Source: Rhodocyclales bacterium
GTDB taxonomy: Bacteria > Pseudomonadota > Gammaproteobacteria > Burkholderiales > Rhodocyclaceae
Reading direction: 5' to 3'
NCBI GenBank assembly: GCA_016235165.1
Contig: JACRLX010000043.1
Location: 91,511 to 155,510 of the forward strand
Length of the DNA: 64,000 nt
Shown here: positions 15,070 to 30,004 of the stretch, piece after piece
Numbering within the stretch: the first letter of the stretch is position 1
How the letters are laid out: each line of letters begins with the position of its first letter
Translations under genes and position numbers: made by a program
The notes under the pieces: generated by a model
Database searches by the model: none
The model's input: the letters and a program-made list of their open reading frames with translations, nothing else
Told to the model about the DNA's origin: nothing

Positions 15070-15714
15070 TCAGTCCTGCTGGCCGTAGGTCGCGAATTTC
15101 GCCAGCACGCGCTGCATTTCCGCGGCGTCGAGCAGCCTCGGCGCACCCAGCTGCAGGACGCGCCAGTACTGTTCGCACAGGGTTTCCAGTTCCACGGCGA
15201 GCGCCAGGGCGTGGTCGCAATCGCGGCCGAACACCACCATGCCGTGATGGGCCATCAGGCAGGCATTGCGCTCGTGCAGCGCAATCACGAGGGCATCGGA
15301 AAGCTCCTGGGTGCCGAAGGTGGCATAGGCGGCACAGCGCAGGTCGTCGCCGCCGAAACGCGCCACCATGTAATGGAAGGCGGGGATGCCCTGCTCCTGG
15401 CAGGCCAGCGCCGTGGCGAAGGGCGAATGCGTATGCACCACCGCGCCGGCTTCCGGCCGCGCCAGGTAGATGTCGCGGTGGAAGCGCCACTCGGACGAAG
15501 GCTTGCGCCGGCCGTTTGCTGCGCCGTCCATGCCAACCATCACCATGTCGCCGGGAGAACAGGCATCGTAGGCCATGCCGGTGGGCGTGATCAGGAAACC
15601 GCCGTCGCAGCGCGCGCTGACATTGCCGGCACTGCCGCGATTGATGCCCGAAGCATTCATCGCCCGCGCCGTGGCGAGCACCTTCTCGGCGAGGCCGGTG
15701 TGGCTCAGCGCCAT
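15070..15714 (-). CDS. mtnB: Class II aldolase, probable methylthioribulose-1-phosphate dehydratase
   Basis: 214 residues of the class II aldolase/adducin fold. NRGSAGNVSARCDGGFLITP holds the substrate loop, and the zinc ligands are in HTHSPFATALA and LMAHHGMVVFG. The gene begins inside the last codons of mtnA (overlap of 10 bases), and that pairing argues for MtnB of the methionine salvage pathway over a fuculose-phosphate aldolase. It would dehydrate methylthioribulose-1-phosphate. Confidence 0.8.
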   Translation of the reverse strand: MALSHTGLAEKVLATARAMNASGINRGSAGNVSARCDGGFLITPTGMAYDACSPGDMVMVGMDGAANGRRKPSSEWRFHRDIYLARPEAGAVVHTHSPFATALACQEQGIPAFHYMVARFGGDDLRCAAYATFGTQELSDALVIALHERNACLMAHHGMVVFGRDCDHALALAVELETLCEQYWRVLQLGAPRLLDAAEMQRVLAKFATYGQQD

Positions 15715-16771
15715 TGCGCGAGATCGCCGGCGGCGGCGACGCCGCGTTCGGAGATGATGCCGGCGATCAAGGTCGCCGGCGTCACGTCGAAAGCGGGATT
15801 GGCGACCGGGACGGCACCGGCACCGAGCTCCTCGGCGGCGCGTTCCTCGATCGGGATTCCGCTGCCGGCCGGACAGGCGAAATCGATGGTGGACAACGGC
15901 GCGGCAACATAGAAGGGCACGCCATGCTCGCGTGCGGCGAGGGCCTTGAGGTAGGTGCCGACCTTGTTCGCCGTGTCGCCATTCGCGGCGATGCGGTCGG
16001 CGCCGACGATGACCAGGTCGACCCTGCCCTGCATCATCAGCAGGCCGGCGGCATTGTCGGCAATCAGGGTATGCGGCACGCCGGCTTCGGCCAGCTCCCA
16101 GGCCGTGAGCAGGCCCTGGTTGCGCGGCCGCGTCTCGGACACCCAGACATGCACGGCGATCCCGGCGGCATGGGCAGCGTAGATCGGTGAAATTGCCGTG
16201 CCGTGCTCCACCGTGGCCAGGCGCCCGGCATTGCAATGCGTCATGACATTGACTACGCAAGGCGCAGCCTGGCTGAAATAATCGCCCCCTTCCCTGGGAA
16301 GGGGGTCGGGGGGATGGCCCCGCCTGTTGCCGAGGGCAGCATGGATTGCTGCTATCAGCGGCAATCCATGCTGCCCGATGGCGCGGTTTGCGGCCTTGTC
16401 TTCCCCGGCAATGGCACGCGCCTCGTGCCAGGCATCGTCGCGCCGTGTCGCGGGCACCGACTTTCGCAGCCTGCGCTCCATGCGCGCCAGCGCCCAGTGG
16501 AGATTCACCGCCGTCGGCCGGGTCGCGCCGAGTATGGCAAGAACGTGGTCCAGGCGCCGGTCGCTGGCGTCGGCGGCGAGACCCAGCGCAACACCGTAGG
16601 CCGCCGTGGCGCCGATCAGCGGCGCGCCGCGTACCTGCATGACACGTATGGCGTGGGCGGCATCTTCAAGCGTTGCCAGCCTGACCATCGTCGCCTCGCG
16701 CGGCAAACGGGTCTGGTCGAGAACCAGGACGGCGGCGCCGTCCTCGACCAGGGTCGGATGCCGCTCCGGCA

Positions 16772-16772
<1 letters not shown>
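15705..16772 (-). CDS. mtnA: Methylthioribose-1-phosphate isomerase with an internal insertion
   Basis: 355 residues. The catalytic Cys is in MTHCNAGRLAT and the catalytic Asp in IVGADRIAANGD. VRGAPLIGATAAYG and GTYLKALAAREHGVPFYVAAP are also typical. It isomerises MTR-1-P to the ribulose form in methionine salvage. Just before HCNAG is an extra stretch (NRRGHPPDPLPREGGDYFSQ) encoded by the hairpin element at 16280-16376. A diverged family A copy encodes SVPATRRD earlier on. The start ATG at 16772 overlaps the secA stop by one base (TGATG). Whether the insertion allows activity is unknown. Confidence 0.88.
16280..16376 (+). repeat. Family B hairpin element inside mtnA
   Basis: Two adjacent hairpins lie in coding sequence. 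The first is CCCCCTTCC 16285-16293 with GGAAGGGGG 16297-16305, followed by GGGGGGATGG. The second has perfect 16-base arms, GGGCAGCATGGATTGC 16334-16349 and its complement 16361-16376, with an 11-base loop. It encodes about 25-30 residues that other MtnA proteins lack at this point. Confidence 0.75.
16441..16465 (-). repeat. Family A motif copy 9 (diverged), in mtnA
   Basis: GAAAGTCGG-TGCCC-GCGACACGGCG matches the consensus at 21 of 25 positions. It is probably an old copy or partly converged sequence. Confidence 0.5.
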
Positions 16773-19458
<2,686 letters not shown>

Positions 19459-19501
19459 GAGAAACGCGGCCGCGCTTCAGCCGGTAAAAAGCAAAGCGAA
19501 G

Positions 19502-19529
19502 ATTTTACCATGCGGGGAGAGGCCTCCCC
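19502..19529 (-). promoter_or_regulatory. secA upstream region: hairpin and extended -10
   Basis: On the minus strand a hairpin (GGGGAG/CTCCCC, 19514-19529, 4-base loop) is followed by TGGTAAAAT, an extended -10 (19507-19502), 44 bases before the secA ATG. The hairpin may end the M23 peptidase transcript and the -10 may start secA. No T-run follows the stem, so termination is uncertain. Confidence 0.45.
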
Positions 19530-19553
19530 GTGCCGCCCAAGCGGGGAAAACCC

Positions 19554-20501
19554 TCAGTTGCGCTTGGGTGGAAGCCGCTGGCCGTTCTGAGCCATGCGCA
19601 GGAAGCGGTCGGGATTCTGCGCAATGCCGCGGATGCGCACCTCGAAATGCAGGTGGGGTCCGGTGGAGCGGCCGCTGGAGCCGACCTCGGCGATTTTTTG
19701 TCCGCGCTTGACCAACTGCCCCGGCTTGGCCAGGAGTTTGGAGGCATGCGCGTAACGCGTGGTCAGGTCCTTGCCGTGGTCGATTTCAACCAGGAAGCCG
19801 TACTGGGGATGGCGCTCGGCAACGACCACCACGCCGGCGGCCGCGGCGCGGATCTGCGTACCCGGGAGGGCGACGAAATCGACGCCTTCGTGCATCGCCC
19901 GCTCGCCGGTAAAGGGGTCGACACGCCAGCCGTAGGCCGACGCGTTCCATTGCGCCTCGACCGGCAGGCTGGTGGGCAGCAGGCTTTTCTTGATGCGATC
20001 TTCCAACAGCTGCGATTCGATCATCGAGATTGCGTCCGACTTGGCCTCGACCTGGCGCGCCAGGGCATCGACCGCGCGCTGGAGCTCGGTGGACGACATC
20101 GAGCTGGGATTGAGCAGCGGGCCGCCACGGCCGTCGGACTTGCTCTCGAAGGCCTTGAGTTCCTGAGGCTTGACGCCGGCCATCGCCGCCAGGCGTTCGC
20201 CCATGGTGTCGAGGCGCAGCAGTTGCGCCTGCATCTCGCCCAGCTTGACGGCCATGGCATTGAGGTTCTCGCGCACGAAATCCTTGGACTTTTCGGACTC
20301 TTCGGCGTTCATCGAACGCAGCAGATCCTGCAGGAAGGGCAGCCGCAGCTCGGCGGCATGGCGCACGGTGACATAGGAGAAGACGGAGGAAAGCGTCACC
20401 ACCGAAGCCATCATGGCAGCGGCAAACAAGGCAAGGTGACGCCAGGTCAGGGTAATGCTTCTTGCGGTTGCAAGGCGATCCGAGACGAGAATAATATGCA
20501 A
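19554..20501 (-). CDS. M23-family peptidoglycan endopeptidase, membrane anchored
   Basis: 315 residues. One N-terminal membrane segment (LALFAAAMMASVVTLSSVFS) is followed by a coiled-coil region (about 60-190). The C-terminal LytM domain has zinc ligands in MHEGVDFV and PHLHFEVRIRG and the turn YGFLVEIDHG. It would cut peptide cross-links or activate amidases in the periplasm. The TTG at 20501 is preferred because GGGAGAG lies 4-5 bases upstream; earlier ATGs run through unlikely sequence. It sits upstream of secA, a common betaproteobacterial arrangement. Confidence 0.85.
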   Translation of the reverse strand: MHIILVSDRLATARSITLTWRHLALFAAAMMASVVTLSSVFSYVTVRHAAELRLPFLQDLLRSMNAEESEKSKDFVRENLNAMAVKLGEMQAQLLRLDTMGERLAAMAGVKPQELKAFESKSDGRGGPLLNPSSMSSTELQRAVDALARQVEAKSDAISMIESQLLEDRIKKSLLPTSLPVEAQWNASAYGWRVDPFTGERAMHEGVDFVALPGTQIRAAAAGVVVVAERHPQYGFLVEIDHGKDLTTRYAHASKLLAKPGQLVKRGQKIAEVGSSGRSTGPHLHFEVRIRGIAQNPDRFLRMAQNGQRLPPKRN

Positions 20502-20571
20502 ACTTCTCTCCCTTAAGCTTTTTCCGGAACGGCGGCCCCAACAGCAGCCACCCTGCCCGGACAAATACTCG

Positions 20572-21009
20572 ATGACATCGCGCAGCCTCCAGGAACACCT
20601 CGTGTCCGGCGACAGCATGGCGCGGCTCGCGGCCCACGCCCAACGTCTGCTCCAATTCCAGCGGTCTCTGGAAGCCGTGTTACCTGCTGCGCTAGCGCCC
20701 TATGTACGGGTAGCCAACTTCCGTCTGGGGAAACTTTTTATCCACACCACCAACGGCGCGGTCGCGGCGAAGATCCGTCAGTTGGGACCGCGTCTCGCCG
20801 GCGAATTGTCAAATAAGGGGGTGAAGATTACCCAAATCGAGGTTCGAGTGCAAGCCGGAATCCCGCCCTCATCCAGGCAAGTTCACGAACGCCCCACCCT
20901 GCCTGGATTGAAACAGAAGCAAGGACTCACCCTGCTGTCCCAAAACCTGCCCGGCGACTCCCGCTTGAAAGCCGCCCTGGAGCGGCTGCTGCAAAGCGTC
21001 AAAGAATGA
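20572..21009 (+). CDS. DciA-like DUF721 protein
   Basis: 145 residues. The middle part, VLPAALAPYVRVANFRLGKLFIHTTNGAVAAKIRQLGPRL, is the KH-like DUF721 domain of DciA, which loads the replicative helicase DnaB in bacteria lacking DnaC. The C-terminus is basic and partly disordered. ATG 20572 starts the conserved part; the upstream 70 bases separate it from the divergent peptidase gene. It is convergent with, and overlaps by 11 bases, the small membrane-protein gene. The family assignment is by pattern only. Confidence 0.7.
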   Translation: MTSRSLQEHLVSGDSMARLAAHAQRLLQFQRSLEAVLPAALAPYVRVANFRLGKLFIHTTNGAVAAKIRQLGPRLAGELSNKGVKITQIEVRVQAGIPPSSRQVHERPTLPGLKQKQGLTLLSQNLPGDSRLKAALERLLQSVKE

Positions 21010-21181
21010 TCAGGCGTTCGGCCGCAAGCAGCAGCAACACGAGAAGGGCGAAGGCCAGGGCACCCAGGGCAAGGCGGCCCGAGAACACAAGATAGCGCCG
21101 GTCTCGCGTAACTAACCAGGCCAGGATGCCGCTGCCGATTGCGATCGCCGTCAGGATGCCGACGATACGCAGGACGAACAT
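20999..21181 (-). CDS. Small two-helix inner-membrane protein
   Basis: 60 residues consisting of two hydrophobic helices (VGILTAIAIGSGILAWLV and LALGALAFALLVLLLLAAE) joined by the basic turn TRDRRYLVFSGR. No family is recognised. It follows lpxC by three bases and so ends the dcw-lpxC transcript. Its last bases overlap the convergent DciA-like gene. It may affect envelope assembly, but nothing in the sequence proves it. Confidence 0.65.
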   Translation of the reverse strand: MFVLRIVGILTAIAIGSGILAWLVTRDRRYLVFSGRLALGALAFALLVLLLLAAERLIIL

Positions 21182-21184
21182 GGA

Positions 21185-22099
21185 TCAGGCGAGCTGCGGG
21201 TAGAGGCTGGCGATACGCCCCGGCGCATCCGCGGCACGCTGGAAGCTGACCAGTTCCCAGGCACTTTCGTCGGCCAGCAGGGCGCGCAACAGCTGATTGT
21301 TCAGGGCGTGGCCCGACTTGTGGGCGGCGAAGGCGGCCAGCAGCGGGTGGCCGGCAAGGTAGAGATCGCCGATGGCATCGAGGATCTTGTGCTTGACGAA
21401 CTCGTCGGCGTAACGCAAGCCGTCGCTGTTGAGCACCCGGTATTCGTCCATCACGATGGCGTTTTCCAGGCTGCCACCCAGGGCCAGGCCTTGGTCGCGC
21501 AGGGATTCGACATCCTGCATGAAGCCGAAGGTGCGGGCGCGGGCGACTTCCTTCAGGTAGGACTGGTCGGCGAAATCGATATGGGCACGCGAGGCCGAGC
21601 GGTCCACCGCCGGATGGTTGAAGACAATCGAAAAATCGAGGCTGAAACCGTCGAAGGGCGAGAGGCGCGCCCATTTGTCGCCGTCCTTGACCTCGACCGT
21701 CTTTTTCACGCGGAGGAATTTCTTCGCCGCATTCTGTTCCGCTATCCCGGCCGATTGCAGCAGGAACACGAAGGGTGCGGCCGAGCCGTCCATGATCGGC
21801 AACTCGGCGGCATCGACATCGACGTAGATATTGTCGATGCCGAGGCCGGCCAGCGCCGACATCAGATGCTCGACCGTGGCGACCTTGGCGCCGTCCTTTT
21901 CCAGGCACGACGCGAGGCGCGTATCGCCCACGCCCAGCGGATCGGCCTTGAGATCAAGCGGCGGGTTCAGATCGACGCGGCGGAACACGACTCCCGTGCC
22001 CGGCTGCGCCGGACGCAGCACGAGCGTGACCTTGACCCCGGAGTGGAGTCCCACGCCGGTGGCCTTGACCACGGTTTTCAGGGTGCGCTGACGAAGCAT
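21185..22099 (-). CDS. lpxC: UDP-3-O-acyl-N-acetylglucosamine deacetylase
   Basis: 304 residues, the usual length. Zinc-binding parts [15 protein letters not shown] and [20 protein letters not shown] with the catalytic [16 protein letters not shown] are all present. It catalyses the committed step of lipid A synthesis in the cytoplasm. It follows ftsZ at the end of the dcw cluster, with 106 bases between that hold inverted repeats. Confidence 0.96.
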   Translation of the reverse strand: MLRQRTLKTVVKATGVGLHSGVKVTLVLRPAQPGTGVVFRRVDLNPPLDLKADPLGVGDTRLASCLEKDGAKVATVEHLMSALAGLGIDNIYVDVDAAELPIMDGSAAPFVFLLQSAGIAEQNAAKKFLRVKKTVEVKDGDKWARLSPFDGFSLDFSIVFNHPAVDRSASRAHIDFADQSYLKEVARARTFGFMQDVESLRDQGLALGGSLENAIVMDEYRVLNSDGLRYADEFVKHKILDAIGDLYLAGHPLLAAFAAHKSGHALNNQLLRALLADESAWELVSFQRAADAPGRIASLYPQLA

Positions 22100-22205
22100 G
22101 GTTCAGAGGACTGATGACGGAAGACAGAGGGCAGAATTATAGCGGCGGCGCTTGCGCGCCGCATTTATTACTGTCTTCTGTCTTCCGTCCTCCGTCTTCC
22201 GTTAC
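22100..22205. repeat. Low-complexity inverted repeats between ftsZ and lpxC
   Basis: GACGGAAGACAG (22115-22126) and, opposite, CTGTCTTCTGTCTTCCGTCC with two more CGTCTTCCG units flank a compact hairpin (GCGGCGGCGC-TTGC-GCGCCGC). The strand toward lpxC then has TATAAT at 22141-22136, a possible lpxC -10. The segment may act as an attenuator between the two genes. Confidence 0.5.
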
Positions 22206-23396
22206 TCAGTCCGACTGACGGCGCAGGAAGGCCGGGATGTCGTACTTGTCCACGCCCGATGCCGCCATCGCATCGGCCTGCGCATTGCGCGGGCTGCCGC
22301 GACCGCTGACGCTGACACTGGAGAGGTCGATCGCACCCTGCACGCTGGCGACATCGAACACCTGCAGGTTATCGGTGCCGGTACGCAGGCCAACCGTCTC
22401 CACCACCCGCATGCTGGGTTTGGCCGCCTCGCGCGCGGCGACGATGCCGAGGCCGGTGGCGACCACGGTAACGCGCAACTGGTCTTCCATCGACTCGTCG
22501 AACACCGCGCCGCAGATCACCGTCGCCTCGGGCGCCGTGTATTGGCGGATGGTCCTCATCACCTCCTTGTACTCCTTGAGGCCCAGCGTAGTGCTGGCGG
22601 TGATGTTGACCAGCACGCCGCGCGCGCCGGACAGCTCGATGCCTTCCAGCAGCGGGCTGGCGACGGCTTCCTCGGCGGCGACGCGGGCGCGATCGACACC
22701 GGCGGCGACGGCCGAGCCCATCATCGCCTTCCCCATCTCGCCCATCACGGTACGCACATCCTCGAAGTCGACGTTGACCAGGCCCGGCACGTTGATGATT
22801 TCTGCAATGCCGCCGACGGCGTTGCGCAACACGTTGTCGGCCGCCTTGAAGGCCTCCAGCATGCTGACCTCGTCGCCGAGTACTTCTTCGAGCTTCTCGT
22901 TGAGAATCACGATCAGCGAGTCGACATGGCGCGAAAGTTCGGCGACGCCATCTTCGGCCAGGCGCTTGCGCTTGCCCTCGTACTCGAAGGGCTTGGTCAC
23001 CACCGCCACGGTCAGGATGCCCAGCTCGCGCGCCACTTCGGCAACGATGGGACCGGCGCCGGTGCCGGTGCCACCGCCCATGCCGGCGGTGATGAAGACC
23101 ATGTGCGCGCCCTGCAGCGCCTCGGCGATGCGCTCACGCTCGGCGATCGCCAGTTCGCGCGCCTTCTCCGGCTTGCCGCCGGCACCCAGGCCCGGGCCGA
23201 GTTGCAGCTTGACATGGGCATTGCTCTTCTTCAGCGCCTGCGAATCGGTGTTGCAGCAGATGAATTCGACGCCACCGACGCCTTCGCGGATCATGTGATC
23301 CACCGCGTTGCCGCCCGCACCGCCGACCCCGACCACCTTGATCACGGTCGAATTTCCATCCGACCCCGGCCCCGCCACTTCCTCTAGTTCGAACAT
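22206..23396 (-). CDS. ftsZ: Cell division protein FtsZ
   Basis: 396 residues. The tubulin signature GMGGGTGTGAGP, the T7 loop region and the C-terminal peptide DKYDIPAFLRRQSD (binding site for FtsA and ZipA) are all present. The N-terminal VVGVGGAGGNAVDHMI binds nucleotide. It polymerises into the Z-ring at midcell. The start has GGAGG upstream (on the minus strand, about 23401-23405). It follows ftsA by 27 bases. Confidence 0.98.
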   Translation of the reverse strand: MFELEEVAGPGSDGNSTVIKVVGVGGAGGNAVDHMIREGVGGVEFICCNTDSQALKKSNAHVKLQLGPGLGAGGKPEKARELAIAERERIAEALQGAHMVFITAGMGGGTGTGAGPIVAEVARELGILTVAVVTKPFEYEGKRKRLAEDGVAELSRHVDSLIVILNEKLEEVLGDEVSMLEAFKAADNVLRNAVGGIAEIINVPGLVNVDFEDVRTVMGEMGKAMMGSAVAAGVDRARVAAEEAVASPLLEGIELSGARGVLVNITASTTLGLKEYKEVMRTIRQYTAPEATVICGAVFDESMEDQLRVTVVATGLGIVAAREAAKPSMRVVETVGLRTGTDNLQVFDVASVQGAIDLSSVSVSGRGSPRNAQADAMAASGVDKYDIPAFLRRQSD

Positions 23397-23423
23397 GCTT
23401 GCCTCCTGAAAAAGACCACTGCC

Positions 23424-24652
23424 TCAAAAATTTCGTGTGAACCACGCCTTCATCCGCGCCAGCACCTGCCCGAAGCTTCTCGGGCTTTGTGCCTTCATGC
23501 CCCGCTGCCGCTGCGTCACACCTTCCAACAACAAACCCATGGCGGTGGAGTGGCGCGGATTGCGCACGAAGTCGCGCAAGTTGCCGTCGTAATGCGGCAT
23601 CGCCAGCTTCACCGTATTGTGAAAAATCTCCTCCCCCAACTCCGCCATGCCCGGCATCTGCGCCGCGCCGCCGGTCAGCACCACGCCAGCGCGCAACAGG
23701 CGCTCCCTGCCGCTGCGCTGCAACTCTTCCTGCACCTTCTGGAAAATTTCCTCCACCCGCGGCTGGATGAAGCCAGCCAGGGTCTGGCGCGAGAGCTGCG
23801 TGGACGGGCGATCGCCGACCCCGGGCACCTCGATCATCTCCTCCGGATCGGCCAGCTGCTGCAGGGCCACGCCGTAACGGATCTTGATGTCCTCGGCATC
23901 CTGGGTCGAAGTGCGCAGGGCAATCGCGATGTCGTTGGTCAGTTGGTCGCCGGCGATCGGGATCACCGCCGTATGGCGGATCGCGCCCTGCACGAAGACC
24001 GCCACGTCGGTGGTGCCGCCACCGATATCGACCAGGCAGACGCCGACATCCTTCTCGTCCTCGGTCAGCACCGCATAGCCTGAGGCCAGCGGTTGCAGCA
24101 CCAGGTCGACCACTTCCAGGCCGCAGCGATGCACGCACTTGACGATGTTCTGCACCGCCGTCACCGCGCCGGTCACCAGATGCACCTTGACGTCGAGGCG
24201 CTTGGCGTCCATGCCGATCGGCTCCTTGACGCCGTCCTGGCCATCGACGATGAACTCCTGCACCAGCGAGTGCAGGATCTGGTCGTCGGCCGAGATCGAG
24301 GTGGCGTTGGCGGCCTCGATGGCGTGCTCGACGTCGGCCTGGGTCACCTCCTTGTCGCGCACCACGGCCATGCCGGTGGAATCCTTGCTCTTGATGTGGC
24401 TGCCGGCGATGCCGGTGTACACCTCGCGCACCTTGCAGCCGGCCATCATTTCAACTTCGGCGATGGCGCGCGAAATCGAATTCACCGTGGCCTCGATGTT
24501 GATCACCATGCCGCGCTTGAGGCCGGTCGATTCCTGGGTGCCGATGCCGAGTACGCCAAGCCGGCCCTCGACGTCCAGTTCGCCGACGATGGCGACGATC
24601 TTGGACGTGCCGATGTCGAGGCCGACGATGAGGTCTCTCTTGTTTTCCTTGC

Positions 24653-24656
<4 letters not shown>
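23424..24656 (-). CDS. ftsA: Cell division protein FtsA
   Basis: 410 residues. Actin-fold phosphate loops are VGLDIGTSKIVAIVGE and CLVDIGGGTTDVAVFVQGA, with the adenosine segment VVLTGGAAQMPGM. The C-terminal amphipathic helix (ARMKAWFTRNF) is the membrane anchor. I chose the start at 24656 (MSKENKRDLIVGLDIG), which overlaps the extended ftsQ stop by ATGA; an upstream in-frame ATG at 24716 lies in repeat-derived sequence. Confidence 0.97.
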
Positions 24657-27530
<2,874 letters not shown>

Positions 27531-27538
<8 letters not shown>

Positions 27539-28934
27539 GCACCAGCTTTCCCGGCACGCTGCCGATCGATCCCGCGCCCATGGTGATCACCACATCGCCA
27601 TCGCGCGCGGCGGCGAGTATCGCCTCCGGCATCGCGGCGATGTCCTCGACGAATACCGGCTCGATCCGGCCCGCCACCCGCAGCGCGCGCACCAGGCTGC
27701 GGCCGTCGGCGGCGACGATGGGCGCCTCGCCGGCGGCATACACCTCGCCCAGCAGCAAGGCATCGACGCCGGAAAGCACCTTGACGAAATCCTCGAAGCA
27801 GTCGCGCGTGCGGGTGTAGCGGTGGGGCTGGAAGGCCAGCACCAGACGGCGCCCGGGGAAGGCGCCGCGTGCTGCCGCCAGCGTGGCGGCCATTTCCACC
27901 GGATGGTGGCCGTAGTCGTCGACCAGGGTGAATGTGCCGCCGCCAGGGCAGGCGAGCTCGCCATAGCGCTGGAAGCGCCGGCCGACGCCGCGAAAATCGG
28001 CCAGCGCCTTGATGATCGCCGTATCGCCAACGCCGACTTCCGTGGCCACGGCAATCGCGGCCAGGGCGTTCTGCACGTTGTGCCGCCCCGGCAGGTTGAG
28101 CACGATGGGCAGCCGGCTGACGCTGCCGTTGGTGCGCACGCAGGTGAAGCGCATGGTGCCGCCGTCGGCGACGATGTCCTCGGCGCGGAAGTTCGCCTCC
28201 TTGTCGCCGAGCGTGTCAATCCCGTACGTGACGATCTGCCTGCTTTGAAACTTGGACATGATCTCGCGCAAGTTCGGATCATCTGCGCAAAGTACGGCCA
28301 CGCCGTAGAAAGGCAGGCGGCGCAGGAAATCGACGAAGGCCTGCTTCAGCCGGCCAATGTCGTGTCCGTAGGTGTCCATGTGGTCGGCGTCGATATTTGT
28401 GACGACGGAAACCACCGGCGAGAGGGAGAGGAAGGAAGCATCCGATTCGTCGGCCTCGGCGACAAGAAATTCTCCGCTACCCAGGCGAGCGTTGGTGCCG
28501 ATTGAATTTAGTCGGCCGCCGATGACGAATGTGGGATCGAGACCGCCCTCGGCGAGACAGGTGGCAACTAGGCTGGTGGTGGTGGTCTTGCCGTGGGTGC
28601 CTGCGATGGCGATGCCCTGCTTGAGGCGCATCAACTCAGCTAACATTTCGGCTCGGGGCACTACTGGCACATGTCGTCCCTCGGCAGCTGTCACCTCGGG
28701 GTTATCTCTCCTGACGGCCGTCGACACCACCACCGCATCGGCCTCGGCGACGTTTTCCGCCGCGTGGCCAATGGCGACCCGGATGCCCTGGGCCGCGAGG
28801 CGCTGCGTGGTGGCGCTGGCGCCAAGATCCGAGCCGCTGACTTCGTAGCCCTGGTTGGCGAGCACCTCGGCGATGCCCGACATGCCGGAACCGCCGATGC
28901 CGACGAAATGGATGCGCTTGACTTTATGTTTCAT
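27531..28934 (-). CDS. murC: UDP-N-acetylmuramate--L-alanine ligase
   Basis: 467 residues. The dinucleotide-like opening [22 protein letters not shown], the P-loop [20 protein letters not shown] and [20 protein letters not shown] identify MurC, which adds L-Ala to UDP-MurNAc. The segment after that, [16 protein letters not shown], coincides with a diverged family A copy but aligns without a gap to other MurC proteins. It overlaps murG by four bases (28931-28934). Confidence 0.97.
28014..28041 (-). repeat. Family A motif copy 10 (diverged), in murC
   Basis: GGAAGTCGGCGTTGG-CGAT-ACGGCGATC matches the consensus at 24 of 28 positions, read E-V-G-V-G-D-T-A-I. Since this is also ordinary MurC sequence, it could be chance or a site made by point changes. 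Confidence 0.45.
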
Positions 28935-30004
28935 GCTTTGGCCCCTTTCCGGGCTAATTCGGCGCAGGCCTGTGCGACGTCCGCCGTGGCCTCCGGCCGC
29001 GCCAGCTCGCGCGCCTTCTCGGCCATCTGCGCCAGCTGCTGGCGCGACAGATTGCGGATCTCGGCCAGGTGCTGCGGTGTCATCTGCTCCTGCGGCAAGA
29101 GGATCGCCGCGCCGGCATTGCTGAGAAAACGCGCGTTCGAGGTCTGGTGGTCATCCACCGCATGCGGAAAGGGCACCAGCAGGCTGGCGACCCCGGCGGC
29201 CGCCAGTTCGGCCACGGTCAGCGCACCAGCCCGGCAGATCACCAGATCGGCCCACGCGTAGGCGCCCGCCATGTCGTCGATGAAGGCCACGCATTCGGCC
29301 TTGACCCCCGCCGACAGATACAGGCTTTTCAGCATCGGCAGGTGTTTTTCACCCGCCTGATGGACCACGACCGGGCGCTCCTGTTCCTCGATCAGCGCCA
29401 ACGCCTTGGGCAGGGTTTCGTTCAAGGCCTGGGCGCCGAGGCTGCCGCCGACCACCAGAATCCGCAGCGGACCCTCGTGCTGCTGATAGCGAAGAGTCGG
29501 CGCTGGCAGCACGGCGATTTCCGGCCGCACCGGATTGCCGACCCAGTTCCCCTTCCGGAACACGCCGGGAAAGCCGGTCATGACACGGTCGGCGACTCCG
29601 GCCAGGACGCGGTTGGCGAGGCCGGCGACGGAATTCTGTTCGTGCAGCACCAGCGGCACGCCGCGCAGCGCCGCCATCATGCCGCCCGGAAAACTGACGT
29701 AACCGCCCATGCCCAGCACCACGTCGGGACGGATGCGCGCCAGCTGGGTCCAGGCCTGGGCAAAGCCGCGCAGCAGGTTGAAGGGCAGCAGCAGTTTGCG
29801 CAGCAGCCCCTTGCCGCGCAGCGCCGAGAAACGCACCCAGGCCATTTCGTAGCCCTTGTCCGCGGTCAGCTTCGCCTCCATGCCTTCCGCATTGCCCATC
29901 CAGGCGATGTTCCAGCCCTGGGCACGTAAATGCTCGGCCACCGCCATGCCCGGCATGATGTGCCCGCCGGTGCCACCCGCCATGACCAGCAGGGTCGCGC
30001 TCAT
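28931..30004 (-). CDS. murG: UDP-N-acetylglucosamine--undecaprenyl-PP-MurNAc transferase
   Basis: 357 residues, GT28 family. [32 protein letters not shown] and [20 protein letters not shown] with [10 protein letters not shown] are the donor and acceptor sites. It makes lipid II on the inner face of the membrane. Family A copy 11 lies antisense within it and encodes [10 protein letters not shown] in the linker between the two domains. The start overlaps the ftsW stop (ATGA). Confidence 0.97.
   Translation of the reverse strand: MSATLLVMAGGTGGHIMPGMAVAEHLRAQGWNIAWMGNAEGMEAKLTADKGYEMAWVRFSALRGKGLLRKLLLPFNLLRGFAQAWTQLARIRPDVVLGMGGYVSFPGGMMAALRGVPLVLHEQNSVAGLANRVLAGVADRVMTGFPGVFRKGNWVGNPVRPEIAVLPAPTLRYQQHEGPLRILVVGGSLGAQALNETLPKALALIEEQERPVVVHQAGEKHLPMLKSLYLSAGVKAECVAFIDDMAGAYAWADLVICRAGALTVAELAAAGVASLLVPFPHAVDDHQTSNARFLSNAGAAILLPQEQMTPQHLAEIRNLSRQQLAQMAEKARELARPEATADVAQACAELARKGAKA
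29491..29520 (+). repeat. Family A motif copy 11, in murG (antisense)
   Basis: GAAGAGTCGGCGCTGG-CAGC-ACGGCGATTTCC. On the murG strand it reads [10 protein letters not shown]. Other MurG proteins have a similar LPAP linker, so no insertion is needed to explain it. Confidence 0.75.

Noticed and set aside
15985..16005. GTCGGCGCCGACGATGACC in mtnA resembling family A
   Set aside because: It encodes the conserved IVGADR active-site segment, so protein constraint explains it.
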